Assembly: GCF_000273375.1 (NCBI RefSeq)
Contig: NZ_CM001557.1
Coordinates: 1,510,261-1,529,556 of the forward strand
From: Bartonella birtlesii IBS 325
GTDB taxonomy: Bacteria > Pseudomonadota > Alphaproteobacteria > Rhizobiales > Rhizobiaceae
DNA length: 19,296 bases
Direction of reading: 5' to 3'
In this document: positions 1 to 8,792 of the stretch, piece after piece
Numbering within the stretch: the stretch's first letter is position 1
How the letters are laid out: each line of letters opens with the position of its first letter
Notes under the pieces: model-generated
The model's database searches: none
Told to the model about the DNA's origin: nothing
What the model saw: only the letters and a program-made list of their open reading frames with translations
Program-made: the position numbers and the translations under genes

Positions 1-66
1 ATCAACATGACCAATAGTACCTATATTAACATGCGGCTTCGTACGTTCAAATTTGCTCTTTGCCAT
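1..66 (-). CDS. tuf: Elongation factor Tu, N-terminal fragment
   Basis: Only the first 22 codons are inside the window; the gene continues beyond the left edge. They read [20 protein letters not shown] and then VD, the standard N-terminus of EF-Tu, the GTPase that brings aminoacyl-tRNA to the ribosome. The last visible residues lead into the GTP-binding P-loop (GHVDHGKT in the family). A GGAGAG ribosome site lies just upstream of the ATG at 64-66. It is the last gene of the str operon here, 60 bases downstream of the fusA stop. Many alphaproteobacteria carry two tuf copies; this would be the str-operon copy. Identity is certain from sequence and position, but nothing can be said about the rest of the gene. 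Confidence 0.95.
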
Positions 67-126
67 TTGAGCTCTCCATTTTCCATCCAAATTAAGGACT
101 AAGTTAAAATTAATGACTTATTAAAA

Positions 127-2211
127 TCACGCGTATTTCTTCTGAATCTCCAAAGCCACAGCCGAAGGAACAGGCTCATAATGATCAAACTGCATTGTAT
201 ACTGTGCACGTCCCTGACTCATTGAACGAAGAGTATTCACATAACCAAACATATTCGCCAAAGGGACCATTGCATTCACGACTGTAGCAATACCACGCGC
301 CTCAGTTCCTGAAATCTGACCACGACGAGAATTTAGATCACCAATGACATCGCCAACATAATCTTCTGGAGTCACGACCTCAACCTTCATGATTGGCTCA
401 AGAAGTTGCGCACCAGCCTTCTTTGCTCCGTCACGAAAAGCCGCACGAGCAGCAATTTCAAAAGCTAAAACAGAAGAATCAACGTCGTGATAACCACCAT
501 CGATAAGAGTAGCTTTTACACCAAGCATAGGAAAACCTGCAAGAGGTCCTGAACCCATAACGCTCTCAATTCCCTTCTGAACACCAGGAATATATTCTTT
601 AGGAACAGCACCACCAACAACTTTCGACTCAAAAATAAAATCATCACCATCATGAGGCTCAAAAATAATCTTTACACGCGCAAATTGTCCCGCACCACCA
701 GATTGCTTCTTATGTGTATAATCAATTTCTGCCGTCTTGGTAATAGATTCACGATAAGCAACCTGAGGTTGGCCAATGTTTGCCTCAACCTTAAATTCAC
801 GTCTCATACGATCAACAATAATATCAAGATGAAGCTCTCCCATTCCAGCTATAATGGTTTGCCCAGATTCCTCATCAGACTTCACTCGAAATGAAGGATC
901 CTCAGCAGCCAAACGATTGAGCGCAATACCCATCTTCTCCTGATCTGCTTTTGTCTTTGGTTCAATCGCAATTTCGATAACGGGATCAGGAAAATCCATC
1001 CGTTCCAAAATAATTGGCTTCAAAGGATCACAAAGAGTATCACCTGTTGTCGTCTCCTTAAGCCCTGCAAGAGCAACAATATCACCAGCAAACGCCTCTT
1101 CAATATCTTCACGAGAATTTGAATGCATTTGCAACATACGCCCCAAACGCTCTTTCTTCCTCTTAACAGTATTTTCGAGAGAAACACCTTTCTGGACCTT
1201 ACCAGAATAAACACGACAAAAAGTCAAAGATCCAACGAAGGGGTCATTCATAATCTTGAAAGCAAGCATAGAAAGGGGAGCATCATCTGAAGACTCACGG
1301 ACTGCTTCAGCCTCAGTCTTCACATCAACACCCTTAATCGCCGGAATATCAACCGGAGAAGGAAGATAAGCAACAACAGCATCTAAAAGTGGCTGAACAC
1401 CCTTATTCTTAAAAGCCGTGCCACAAAGAACCGGATGAAACTGCACCTCTATTGTTCCCTTACGAATCAAAGCAATGAGCTGCTCATTGGTTGGCATAAC
1501 ACCTTCTAAATAAGCTTCTGTTGCAGCTTCATCAACTTCAACTGCCATCTCAATGAGTTTTTCGCGATACTCTTCCGCCTTCTCTTTTAAATCAAAAGGA
1601 ATTTCACTTACCACCGCTGCAGCACCAATAGAACCATCCCACTTTAATGCCTTCATCTCAACAAGATCAACAACACCTTCAAAATCATTTTCAGCACCAA
1701 TTGGCAACTGCAAAACAAGCGCCTTAGCTCCCAATCGCGAATCAACCATTTCCACACTACGATAGAAATCAGCACCTATCTTATCCATTTTATTAACAAA
1801 AACCATGCGCGGCACACGGTATTTTTCAGCCTGTCGCCAAACGGTTTCCGTTTGAGGTTCCACACCAGCATTGGCATCCAATAACGCTATCGCCCCATCA
1901 AGAACACGTAAAGAACGCTCGACCTCAATGGTAAAATCAACGTGCCCCGGCGTATCAATAATATTAAAGCGCCGCTTGCGACCATCACACCCTTCCCAAA
2001 AAGTCGTTGTTGCAGCAGATGTAATCGTAATACCACGCTCCTGTTCTTGCTCCATCCAATCCATTGTAGAAGCACCATCATGGGTTTCACCAATTTTATG
2101 ATTCTTACCCGTATAAAACAAAATACGCTCAGTCATAGTGGTTTTACCAGCGTCAATATGCGCCATAATACCAAAATTACGATAATCTTCAATTTTATAT
2201 TCGCGAGCCAT
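127..2211 (-). CDS. fusA: Elongation factor G
   Basis: This is EF-G, the GTPase that drives ribosomal translocation and, with ribosome recycling factor, splits post-termination ribosomes in the cytoplasm. The 694-residue product has the usual length. GTPase motifs are intact: P-loop AHIDAGKT at residues 17-24, the switch region RGITITSAA near 59-67, DTPGH at 86-90 and NKMD at 140-143. Later domains show the typical EF-G motifs GMGELHLDI and, towards the C-terminus, RGQISG. It lies 27 bases after rpsG and 60 bases before tuf on the same strand, so it is the third gene of a conventional str operon. The ATG start matches the family N-terminus [20 protein letters not shown]. Nothing is truncated. 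Confidence 0.98.
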   Translation of the reverse strand: MAREYKIEDYRNFGIMAHIDAGKTTMTERILFYTGKNHKIGETHDGASTMDWMEQEQERGITITSAATTTFWEGCDGRKRRFNIIDTPGHVDFTIEVERSLRVLDGAIALLDANAGVEPQTETVWRQAEKYRVPRMVFVNKMDKIGADFYRSVEMVDSRLGAKALVLQLPIGAENDFEGVVDLVEMKALKWDGSIGAAAVVSEIPFDLKEKAEEYREKLIEMAVEVDEAATEAYLEGVMPTNEQLIALIRKGTIEVQFHPVLCGTAFKNKGVQPLLDAVVAYLPSPVDIPAIKGVDVKTEAEAVRESSDDAPLSMLAFKIMNDPFVGSLTFCRVYSGKVQKGVSLENTVKRKKERLGRMLQMHSNSREDIEEAFAGDIVALAGLKETTTGDTLCDPLKPIILERMDFPDPVIEIAIEPKTKADQEKMGIALNRLAAEDPSFRVKSDEESGQTIIAGMGELHLDIIVDRMRREFKVEANIGQPQVAYRESITKTAEIDYTHKKQSGGAGQFARVKIIFEPHDGDDFIFESKVVGGAVPKEYIPGVQKGIESVMGSGPLAGFPMLGVKATLIDGGYHDVDSSVLAFEIAARAAFRDGAKKAGAQLLEPIMKVEVVTPEDYVGDVIGDLNSRRGQISGTEARGIATVVNAMVPLANMFGYVNTLRSMSQGRAQYTMQFDHYEPVPSAVALEIQKKYA

Positions 2212-2238
2212 TTTACTTGCCTTAAGTTTTAAATACCT

Positions 2239-2709
2239 CTACCAGCGATAATGCGAGAATGCGCGGTTAGCCTCAGCCATACGATGAACATCCTCACGCT
2301 TCTTTACTGCAGAACCACGATTATTAGCAGCGTCCATCAACTCACCAGAAAGACGATCAATCATCGTTGTCTCATTCCGTCCACGCGCTGCTGAAATCAA
2401 CCAACGAATAGCAAGTGCCTGACGACGATCAGGACGAACATCAATCGGAACCTGATAAGTAGCACCACCAACACGACGCGAACGAACCTCAATATGAGGA
2501 GCAACATTTTCTAATGCTTGATGGAACAGAATCACAGGATCTGTTTTTACCTTCTTTTTCACGACATCAAGCGCACCATAAACAATGCGCTCAGCAACCG
2601 ACTTTTTACCATCAAACATAATGGCATTCATAAATTTCGTAACAACCAAATCACCAAACTTAGGATCTGGATTAATTTCACGTTTTTCTGCTCTATGGCG
2701 ACGGGACAT
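2239..2709 (-). CDS. rpsG: 30S ribosomal protein S7
   Basis: S7 binds the 3' major domain of 16S rRNA and nucleates assembly of the small-subunit head. The product begins [20 protein letters not shown] and ends AFSHYRW, and its 156 residues are the standard bacterial length. It is 18 bases downstream of rpsL and 27 bases upstream of fusA, in one operon. In E. coli a long rpsL-rpsG spacer carries the S7 autoregulatory site; the 18-base spacer here is too short for that structure, so any S7 feedback must work differently (inference). A purine-rich GAGAG ribosome site precedes the ATG. Confidence 0.98.
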   Translation of the reverse strand: MSRRHRAEKREINPDPKFGDLVVTKFMNAIMFDGKKSVAERIVYGALDVVKKKVKTDPVILFHQALENVAPHIEVRSRRVGGATYQVPIDVRPDRRQALAIRWLISAARGRNETTMIDRLSGELMDAANNRGSAVKKREDVHRMAEANRAFSHYRW

Positions 2710-2727
2710 TGGCTTTGTCTCTCAATA

Positions 2728-3099
2728 TTATTTTGGACGCTTCGCGCCATACTTTGAACGACGCTGTTTACGATTCTTGACACCCTGCGTATCAAGCAAA
2801 CCACGAATAATGTGATAACGAACCCCTGGTAAATCCTTCACACGACCACCTCGAATCATAACAACAGAGTGTTCCTGAAGATTATGCCCCTCCCCAGGAA
2901 TATAACCAATCACTTCAAATCCATTTGTCAAACGGATTTTAGCAACTTTCCGAAGTGCAGAATTCGGCTTCTTCGGTGTTGTTGTATAAACACGCGTACA
3001 AACACCACGCTTTTGCGGATTTGACTGAAGAGCAGGAACCTTATTGCGCTTAACTGGCACAACACGTGGCTTACGAATCAACTGGTTTACGGTAGGCAT
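2728..3099 (-). CDS. rpsL: 30S ribosomal protein S12
   Basis: S12 sits at the decoding centre and helps control translational accuracy. The 123-residue product starts [12 protein letters not shown] and contains [12 protein letters not shown] and [12 protein letters not shown], the two loops facing the A site. Lysines at positions 43 and 88 are the wild-type residues; substitutions there are the classical cause of streptomycin resistance, so this allele reads as susceptible. It is the first gene of the str operon, and the leader upstream carries a clear -10 element. The ATG at 3097-3099 is preceded by a purine-rich GAGGAAGG ribosome site. Confidence 0.98.
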   Translation of the reverse strand: MPTVNQLIRKPRVVPVKRNKVPALQSNPQKRGVCTRVYTTTPKKPNSALRKVAKIRLTNGFEVIGYIPGEGHNLQEHSVVMIRGGRVKDLPGVRYHIIRGLLDTQGVKNRKQRRSKYGAKRPK

Positions 3100-3167
3100 G
3101 CAACCTTCCTCTTTTTTTCAATCTACGTTCGTTTCACCCATTTGGGCTTCTTCTACTTTGACCTTTT

Positions 3168-3239
3168 CCGATAAAATCGGAGCAAACACTTAAAACCTAC
3201 AGAAGAAATCGGGCACGACTGCTGAAAACAGCTTACCCG
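3168..3239 (-). promoter_or_regulatory. Structured str operon leader (two dyads)
   Basis: Immediately downstream of the -10 box, 3210-3239 can form a nested stem: outer CGGG/CCCG and inner GCTG-TTTT-CAGC. A second hairpin, CCGAT-TTT-ATCGG, lies at 3168-3180. Neither is followed by a T-tract, so they do not look like terminators. They may be an operator-type dyad over the transcription start or a 5' UTR structure; the role is inferred. Confidence 0.35.
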
Positions 3240-3268
3240 ATTATACGCAGAGAAGGCAACAGCCTTTT
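3240..3268 (-). promoter_or_regulatory. Candidate str operon promoter
   Basis: On the minus strand a perfect TATAAT -10 element lies at 3240-3245, about 140 bases upstream of rpsL. The -35 position is weak (AAAAGG at 3263-3268 with a 17-base spacer). An AAGGC-loop-GCCTT dyad at 3253-3266 overlaps the -35 area. The -10 box is directly visible; the promoter call is inferred from it and from its place ahead of a highly expressed operon. Confidence 0.45.
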
Positions 3269-3471
3269 GCACTAGTATTTGCTTTTAACTTTTAAAATCT
3301 GCTTAAATGACCTTTTAGACAAACATCCAAAACCGCTATCACTTTCACATCATCTATGGCAATTCCTAATAGCGAGAACATATGCATTCGTCAAGAACTA
3401 AACATCAGAAAGTTTTTAAAAATGAAAATAAATAAATTTTAAGGCTTCAAATTTGGCTTTTACAGAAGTTC

Positions 3472-3501
3472 TTGGTAGATGAAATCCTCGCTCTTTATAA
3501 A
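3472..3501 (+). promoter_or_regulatory. Weak candidate promoter for xthA
   Basis: TTGGTA at 3472-3477 and TATAAA at 3496-3501 are separated by 18 bases, about 85 bases upstream of the xthA ATG. The match is modest and the surrounding DNA is AT-rich, so chance is a real possibility. Confidence 0.3.
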
Positions 3502-3586
3502 TTAAAGGATAGAAACTATTATGGTATGGTATAGATTAAAACAGTTAAGCGAAATACTTTGACCAATTGCACAGGTAGTATTTAAG

Positions 3587-4387
3587 ATGAGCACTATGAA
3601 AATAGTAACGTGGAATATTGCTGGAATAAAAGCACGACATGAGACATTATATCAATGGCTACAACAAAACCAACCCGATATAGTCTGTTTACAAGAAGTG
3701 AAAAGTACTGATGAAAATTTTCCACGTGGTGCAATTGAAGGATTAGGTTATCACATAGAAACACACGGACAAAAAAGTTTTAATGGTGTTGCGATTCTCT
3801 CTAAAAAAACACCTGATGAAGTTATTCGACGATTACCTGGCAATGACAATGATGAACAAACACGTTATATTGAAGCTGTTTATTCAATAAATAAAGGTGT
3901 TCTTCGTGTTGCATCCCTCTATCTGCCAAATGGAAATCCTATAAAAAGCGAAAAATATTCTTATAAAATAGAATGGATGAAAAGATTATATACCCATGCA
4001 AAATCATTGCTTGCCTACGAAGAACCTCTTGTCTTAGCTGGTGATTATAATGTTATCCTTACCCCACTGGATGCAAAGAATCCTCAAGAGTGGAATCATG
4101 ATGCCTTATTTCTTCCCCAAACAAGACAAGCATTGCAGCGCATTCTTTATTTAGGTTTTTATGACGCTATTCGTAATGTTACAGATGCTCCCTCATTCAG
4201 CTTCTGGGATTTTCAAGCTGGTGCATGGCAAAAAAATAACGGGATTCGTATTGATCACTTACTCTTATCAGCAGAAGCTGTTGATCAACTTATTTGCGCT
4301 TATAGCCAAAAAGAAGTAAGAGGATATCAAAAACCATCGGATCATACGCCTGTTTGGGCTCACTTTAATTTCGATTACAGAGAGTAA
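3587..4387 (+). CDS. xthA: Exodeoxyribonuclease III family AP endonuclease
   Basis: The product belongs to the exonuclease III/EEP family: Mg-dependent enzymes that cut DNA 5' of abasic sites and remove 3' blocking groups in base-excision repair. At 266 residues it is the size of E. coli XthA (268). Active-site motifs appear in order: WNIAG (residues 8-12, metal-site Asn), LQEVKS (metal-binding Glu), LAGDYNV (catalytic Asp and Asn), FSFWDFQAGAWQKNNGIRID, and the closing SDHTPVWAHF with its Asp-His pair. The first ATG was kept; a second in-frame ATG three codons later is possible, and neither has a strong ribosome site. It stands alone on the plus strand, divergent from rpsL and 130 bases before gltI. 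Other EEP nucleases are less likely given the DYNV and terminal motifs. Confidence 0.93.
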   Translation: MSTMKIVTWNIAGIKARHETLYQWLQQNQPDIVCLQEVKSTDENFPRGAIEGLGYHIETHGQKSFNGVAILSKKTPDEVIRRLPGNDNDEQTRYIEAVYSINKGVLRVASLYLPNGNPIKSEKYSYKIEWMKRLYTHAKSLLAYEEPLVLAGDYNVILTPLDAKNPQEWNHDALFLPQTRQALQRILYLGFYDAIRNVTDAPSFSFWDFQAGAWQKNNGIRIDHLLLSAEAVDQLICAYSQKEVRGYQKPSDHTPVWAHFNFDYRE

Positions 4388-4461
4388 AAATACTTAAATT
4401 TTATTAAAATATAAAAAATACCTCACCTACAATAATAAATGTGCTACACCGTGCATGACAA

Positions 4462-4467
4462 TATAAT
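4462..4467 (+). promoter_or_regulatory. Possible -10 element of the glt operon
   Basis: A perfect TATAAT lies 50 bases upstream of the gltI ATG. No convincing -35 hexamer is found 16-18 bases before it, and the region is AT-rich, so this is only a candidate. Confidence 0.3.
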
Positions 4468-4517
4468 TTAAACAATAAAATCAATTACTAAGAATTGTAA
4501 ATGAATGGAGGACATAA

Positions 4518-5422
4518 ATGAGAAAATTACTGTTAATGTTTATTGCAGCAATCGCCATTGGACTCACAAATGTTGCACATGCTGAAAATGATACCCTTGA
4601 AAAAATAAAAAAACAGGAGAGATCACACTGGGTGTCCGTCAATCATCAGGTCTAGCCTATGCTCTTAGTAATGACAAATATGTAGGTTTCCACACAGAAA
4701 TGGCAGAGCGTATTATTGATGATATTTCAAGAAAAATTGGTAAACCAATCAAAATTCATTATCTCCCCATCACATCACAAAATAGAATTCCCCTTTTAAA
4801 GAATAGTACTTATGATTTTGAATGTGGCTCAACAACAAATGATGTTGCCCGTGGTAAAGAAGCTGCATTTGCTTATACCACTTATGTTGAAGAAATTCGA
4901 ATTGCCGTAAAGAAAAATTCTAAAATTAAATCTCTTACCGATTTAAATGGAAAAATAGTCGCGACTACCACTGGTGCAACGTCTGTTCAGCTTATCCGTA
5001 AAAATAAACGTGCAAAAAATATTCACTTTAATGTTGTGAAGGGAAAAGATCACGGAGATAGTTTTTTATTATTAGAATCTGGTCGTGCAGATGCATTTGT
5101 TATGGATGCTTCAATTCTTGCGGGACATATTGCTAAATCAAAAAATCCATCCGATTATGTCATCCTAGATACTGTACTTTCAGTTGAACCTATCGCCTGC
5201 ATGCTCAGATTAAATGATAAAAACTTCGAACAAGCAATTAATGATAGCATCGTGCGTCAAATCAAAGACGAATCACTTGAAAAACTTTATGATAAATGGT
5301 TTATGAAACCGATTCCGCCTGCAAATACGATTATCAACCTTCCCTTATCTGAAGCAACAAAATATGCTTGGGAACATCCAAACAATAAGCCTCGCGAAGA
5401 CTATACAAAAAATGATTTGTAG
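4518..5422 (+). pseudogene. gltI: Glutamate/aspartate-binding protein GltI, frameshifted
   Basis: This is the periplasmic binding protein of the Glt importer. The ATG at 4518, with GGAGG at 4507-4511, opens a Sec signal peptide (MRKLLLMFIAAIAIGLTNVA, then HA). The frame hits TAG at 4653-4655 after 45 codons. The mature protein continues in the next frame from about 4614 to 5422 and closely resembles E. coli GltI: TSQNRIPLLKN, DFECGSTTNDV, KDHGDSF, LESGRADAF, DKWFMKPIPP. The break lies in an A7 run at 4607-4613; one extra A restores a 301-residue protein, the family length. The first ATG in the downstream frame (4700) would give 240 residues without signal peptide, which could not be exported normally. 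Everything else is undamaged, so the change is recent, a sequencing error, or rescued by slippage at the A-run. Confidence 0.9.
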
Positions 5423-5563
5423 AATTAAAAAAGGAATAACCACACTCTTTGAAAATTGAGTATGATTATGTTTTAGTTCGCTTTTTAATAAATTCAGTAT
5501 ATGTAAACATGGCGAGTTTATTATTATGTCTCGCAAATGACTAAATTGAGGAAATATCAATTA

Positions 5564-6316
5564 ATGGACTTTTCTTTCCTTTGTACAGATGATCTTAACC
5601 AAACATTCGTGGCTGGATGCCTTGGAACTCCTGGTATGAATCATACCTATTTAGACACGCTGCTTGATGGCTTAAAAAATACAATTATATTATCCATCTC
5701 TTCACTGATCTTAGCGGTATTTTTAGGCATCATTATAGGAACAATACGCACGCTTCCAAACACTTCTATAACCCGTTGCTTGTTGCGAATTATTGGAGGC
5801 ATCTGGGTGGAAATAATGCGTAATATTCCTTTGCTTGTGCAAGTATTTTTATGGTATTTTGTCGTACCTAAGATTTATCCACCAGCGATGAATTTCTCGC
5901 CTATTCTCTTAATAACATGCGCCTTAGGATTCTTTACATCCGCTCGAATCGCAGAACAAGTTCGCTCAGGCATTGAGGCGATTCCTTCTGGACAACGCTA
6001 CGCAGCTATGGCAATAGGATTTACTACCTATCAGGCTTACCGTTACATCATATTACCACGCGCTATGCGTACAATCATGCCGCCACTGACTTCAGAAGCT
6101 ATGGGCATTGTGAAGAATTCATCTATAGCATTCGCCGTTTCAATAAACGAACTGATGCAATTCCAATACCAAACAATCGAAGAAGTCAGCCATGTTTATG
6201 AAAACTATCTTATCGTCACGATTCTTTATATTCTTATAGCTTTATCGATATTTGTCATCATGACAGTAATTGAGCAAATGCTCAAAGTTCCTAATTTTCA
6301 AACGAAGGAACATTGA
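5564..6316 (+). CDS. gltJ: Glutamate/aspartate ABC transporter permease GltJ
   Basis: This is one of the two inner-membrane permease subunits of the polar amino acid (His/Glu/Gln) ABC importer family. It has several hydrophobic segments (for instance LKNTIILSISSLILAVFLG and ILLITCALGFFT) and the EAA loop that docks the ATPase: EQVRSGIEAIPSGQRYAAMA, followed by GFTTYQAYRYIILPRAMR. RNIPLLVQVFLWYFVVPKI matches the family core. I chose the ATG at 5564 (250 residues, close to the 246 of E. coli GltJ), with GAGGA at 5548-5552. An in-frame ATG at 5537 would add nine residues. It lies 141 bases after gltI, longer than usual inside an operon, and is followed by gltK at two bases. Confidence 0.92.
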   Translation: MDFSFLCTDDLNQTFVAGCLGTPGMNHTYLDTLLDGLKNTIILSISSLILAVFLGIIIGTIRTLPNTSITRCLLRIIGGIWVEIMRNIPLLVQVFLWYFVVPKIYPPAMNFSPILLITCALGFFTSARIAEQVRSGIEAIPSGQRYAAMAIGFTTYQAYRYIILPRAMRTIMPPLTSEAMGIVKNSSIAFAVSINELMQFQYQTIEEVSHVYENYLIVTILYILIALSIFVIMTVIEQMLKVPNFQTKEH

Positions 6317-6318
6317 AT

Positions 6319-7035
6319 ATGACAAATTTCATAAACTCTCAGTTTGGACGATACTTTTCTTTCAATTTTTCAGACTTTGATTTTTCATTTTTTACTTTTG
6401 ATATATTCTATTCTTATATTCTTTCAGGCTTACTCTTTAGCATTTTTCTGACCATTGTTGCGACGATCTTAGGACTTATTTTCGGTACGCTTCTAGCAAT
6501 GATGCGGCTTTCTTCTATAAAACTACTCTCTTGGCTTGCAATCATTTATATAACTGCCATGCGTTCAATACCACTTGTTATGGTTATTTTGTGGTTTTTT
6601 GTGCTTTTACCTTTCCTAACTGGAACATCAATCGGTGCAAATAAATCAGCACTCATTACCTTTACTGCATTTGAGACCGCTTATTTTGCTGAAATTATGC
6701 GTGCTGGGATCAATTCTATCTCACAAGGACAAAAGCATGCAGGACAGGCTCTTGGAATGACATACTGGCAAAATATGTACATTGTCATTCTCCCACAGGC
6801 CTTTAGAGACATGCTACCAGTTTTTTTAACACAAGTCATTATTCTCTTTCAAGATACAACACTTGTTTATGCAATTAGTGGCAATAGCCTCTTGAACGGT
6901 TTTGATATTGTTGCTAACAACTTTGGTGTGAAGCAAGAAGCTTATGTGTTAGCAGCTATTTTCTATTTTGCGATTTGTTTTACACTATCGCAGATAGTCT
7001 TGTATCTACAGAAAAAAATATCCATTATTCGCTAA
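6319..7035 (+). CDS. gltK: Glutamate/aspartate ABC transporter permease GltK
   Basis: This is the second membrane permease of the importer, 238 residues. Hydrophobic segments include [20 protein letters not shown] and [37 protein letters not shown] and the EAA motif [20 protein letters not shown], followed by [20 protein letters not shown], are diagnostic of the family. The N-terminus has an unusual Phe/Ser/Asp-rich stretch ([19 protein letters not shown]). The ATG at 6319 is chosen because AAGGA lies nine bases upstream; a TTG two codons earlier is a poorer start that would overlap the gltJ stop. With gltJ it forms the heterodimeric channel energised by GltL. Confidence 0.92.
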   Translation: MTNFINSQFGRYFSFNFSDFDFSFFTFDIFYSYILSGLLFSIFLTIVATILGLIFGTLLAMMRLSSIKLLSWLAIIYITAMRSIPLVMVILWFFVLLPFLTGTSIGANKSALITFTAFETAYFAEIMRAGINSISQGQKHAGQALGMTYWQNMYIVILPQAFRDMLPVFLTQVIILFQDTTLVYAISGNSLLNGFDIVANNFGVKQEAYVLAAIFYFAICFTLSQIVLYLQKKISIIR

Positions 7036-7045
7036 TAGGAAAAAA

Positions 7046-7792
7046 ATGTCTACACATATGATCGAAATAAAAAATGTTTCTAATTGGTATGGTGAAATTA
7101 ACGTTCTTAAAGATTGTACAACCAATATTAACAAAGGAGAAGTTGTTGTGGTTTGTGGACCATCAGGTTCAGGAAAATCAACACTGATTAAAACAATTAA
7201 TGCTCTTGTCCCTTTTCAAAAAGGTGAAATCTGGATTAATGGGACACCGGTTCATTCAAAGAAAACGAATCTGCCTAAATTGCGCAGCCATGTAGGAATG
7301 GTATTTCAGCACTTCGAGCTTTTCCCACATTTATCTGTCTCAGAAAATTTAACAATTGCACAAATTAAAGTCTTAAAGCGCAGCAAAAAAGAAGCACTCG
7401 AGCGCGGTTTATTATATCTTGAGCGCGTTGGACTCATCGAACATAAAAATAAATATCCGGGACAACTTTCTGGAGGACAGCAACAACGTGTTGCTATTGC
7501 TCGCGCCTTAACTATGGATCCACTCGTTATGCTCTTTGATGAGCCAACATCTGCTCTAGATCCTGAAATGGTAGGTGAAGTATTAGATGTCATGATCAGC
7601 TTAGCAGAAGAAGGTATGACGATGATTTGTGTAACCCATGAAATGGGTTTTGCACAAAAAGTTTCTAAACGTGTTATTTTCATGGATCAAGGAAAAATCC
7701 TTGAAGACTGTTCATCTCAAGAGTTCTTTTCTAATCCGCAATCTAGAACACCACGTGCGCAGGATTTTCTATCTAAAATCCTTAACTATTAA
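7046..7792 (+). CDS. gltL: Glutamate/aspartate ABC transporter ATP-binding protein GltL
   Basis: This is the cytoplasmic ATPase that powers the importer. The 248-residue product has all nucleotide-binding motifs: Walker [10 protein letters not shown] (residues 38-46), Q-loop [10 protein letters not shown] (87-95), signature [14 protein letters not shown] (141-154), Walker B with D-loop [10 protein letters not shown] (163-172) and switch His in CVTHEMGF. The Q-loop form and the C-terminal length fit the polar amino acid subfamily. AGGA lies about six bases before the ATG. It follows gltK by ten bases and ends the operon; no clear rho-independent terminator is visible behind it. It is intact although the binding-protein gene at the head of the operon is frameshifted. 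Confidence 0.94.
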   Translation: MSTHMIEIKNVSNWYGEINVLKDCTTNINKGEVVVVCGPSGSGKSTLIKTINALVPFQKGEIWINGTPVHSKKTNLPKLRSHVGMVFQHFELFPHLSVSENLTIAQIKVLKRSKKEALERGLLYLERVGLIEHKNKYPGQLSGGQQQRVAIARALTMDPLVMLFDEPTSALDPEMVGEVLDVMISLAEEGMTMICVTHEMGFAQKVSKRVIFMDQGKILEDCSSQEFFSNPQSRTPRAQDFLSKILNY

Positions 7793-8173
7793 TCACGACA
7801 TTACAAGCAAGAGCTATCTTTATAGCATTTGGATAAGAATTGGAGTTTTTCTTTTTAAACATTCCAGAAGAATATCTAAAAATTATTATTATTTTATAAT
7901 ATCAAGAAGTAGAGATATTACTGTAAATCTTATAAAAATTCATTACAAATGACAAAAGCGTACTCTTTAGAAATAATCCAATCTTAATCTTTTACCTTCG
8001 CTTTTATAGCGCTACAATTAATATGACTGTAACGCAAATTATTTTCTCTTCCTGAATCATTATATTTCCAAACATTGCTTGAGCAAGATGAATTTCCTTT
8101 TGCTCAAAGCTGAAATCATCATACTAATTTTGTACAAAATTTTTCTTTCTCTTCTGCATTTACAATGTTTTTC

Positions 8174-8362
8174 CTACATAGTACCGTTCTCTAAGGGAAC
8201 ATAATTCACCGCACCGTACAAAAATGAGCAGCATAAAAAGAATAAGATTTTACAAGTGATTGAGGAATAGATTTTTATATAATGGACAAGTTTAACCAAT
8301 ACATCAGAAGTACAACTTTCATCTTCTGAACCAAGATTGGCAGTTTTTTCATTAAAGCCCAT
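8174..8362 (-). CDS. Doubtful small membrane protein (62 aa)
   Basis: This frame encodes a 62-residue peptide starting MGFNEKTANLGSEDESC, with one hydrophobic stretch (KILFFLCCSFLYGAVNY, about residues 38-54). I do not recognise a family. In its favour, GGGAGGAGG lies at 8376-8384 and a TATAAT at 8398-8403 just upstream. Against it, the distance from that ribosome site to the ATG (13 bases) is long. A competing frame starting at a TTG (8373) would give a 32-residue hydrophobic peptide containing MKKLPILVQKMKVV and ending at 8275. One of the two may be real, or both may be remnants of one frameshifted gene. Confidence 0.22.
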   Translation of the reverse strand: MGFNEKTANLGSEDESCTSDVLVKLVHYIKIYSSITCKILFFLCCSFLYGAVNYVPLENGTM

Positions 8363-8375
8363 TTATTATCCAAAA

Positions 8376-8403
8376 CCTCCTCCCTAATCTCAGTTTTATT
8401 ATA
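8376..8403 (-). promoter_or_regulatory. Minus-strand -10 box and strong ribosome site in gap
   Basis: TATAAT at 8398-8403 is followed 13 bases later by GGGAGGAGG at 8376-8384, a near-perfect anti-16S match. Together they imply a transcript with a very short leader. The -35 position is poor. This is the only expression-like signal in the 1 kb gap. Confidence 0.3.
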
Positions 8404-8792
8404 ACAGTTACCAAAAAAATTTTCTGTAAGAAAAAAGAGCATTTTGAAATGATAATTGAAGTAGAAAAGGAAAAATACTCCAAACATCCGATAAATTTAA
8501 CTGATCATTTCATAAGATCCTACAGACAAACCCTACTCTGAATACTTATCTCCATATCTCATATAGAATACAACCTTATATTACTATCCTAAATGATAAT
8601 ATTTGAGCACAGTAAAATAATTATGAACTCATAATGTCATAAACATAAAAATGAAAGAAAAATTCACAGACATTTTATCGATAGCATTCACAAATAACAC
8701 CAAAAATTGACATTAAAATACTGAAGGAATGATACTGAAAAAAAATTCTTAATGAATAATTATTTACAAAAGAGACAGAATAGAAATCGAAA

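Larger units (their letters stand above)
3100..3586. other. Divergent intergenic region between rpsL and xthA
   Basis: This 487-base stretch separates the divergently transcribed str operon and xthA. The left half (to about 3270) holds the str leader, its dyads and -10 box. The right half is very AT-rich and carries a weak plus-strand promoter candidate for xthA near 3472-3501 and a short GGTAT repeat near 3524-3533. No protein or RNA gene is seen. Confidence 0.6.
7793..8792. other. AT-rich 1 kb gap between gltL and valS
   Basis: No convincing protein gene is present between these convergent genes. Visible structure includes an inverted repeat at 8009-8035 (GCGCTACA/TGTAACGC, one mismatch), another at 8077-8110 (GCTTGAGCA/TGCTCAAAGC, one bulge), a minus-strand TATAAT plus strong ribosome site at 8376-8403, and a poly-A run at 8738-8747 (T8 on the minus strand) that could help end valS transcription. 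Many stops in all frames suggest a degraded region. Confidence 0.55.

Noticed and set aside
1871..2232. Plus-strand open frames across fusA and other strongly coding genes
   Set aside because: They lie opposite highly conserved coding sequence, lack ribosome sites and encode no recognisable protein; they are shadows.
4700..5422. A 240-residue binding protein starting at the ATG at 4700
   Set aside because: It lacks the signal peptide and about 60 residues found in GltI. Both are present just upstream in the other frame, with a good ribosome site, so this is the 3' part of a frameshifted gltI.
7306..7683. 125-residue minus-strand frame inside gltL
   Set aside because: It is antisense to the conserved ABC motifs of gltL; the frame is explained by codon bias of the real gene.
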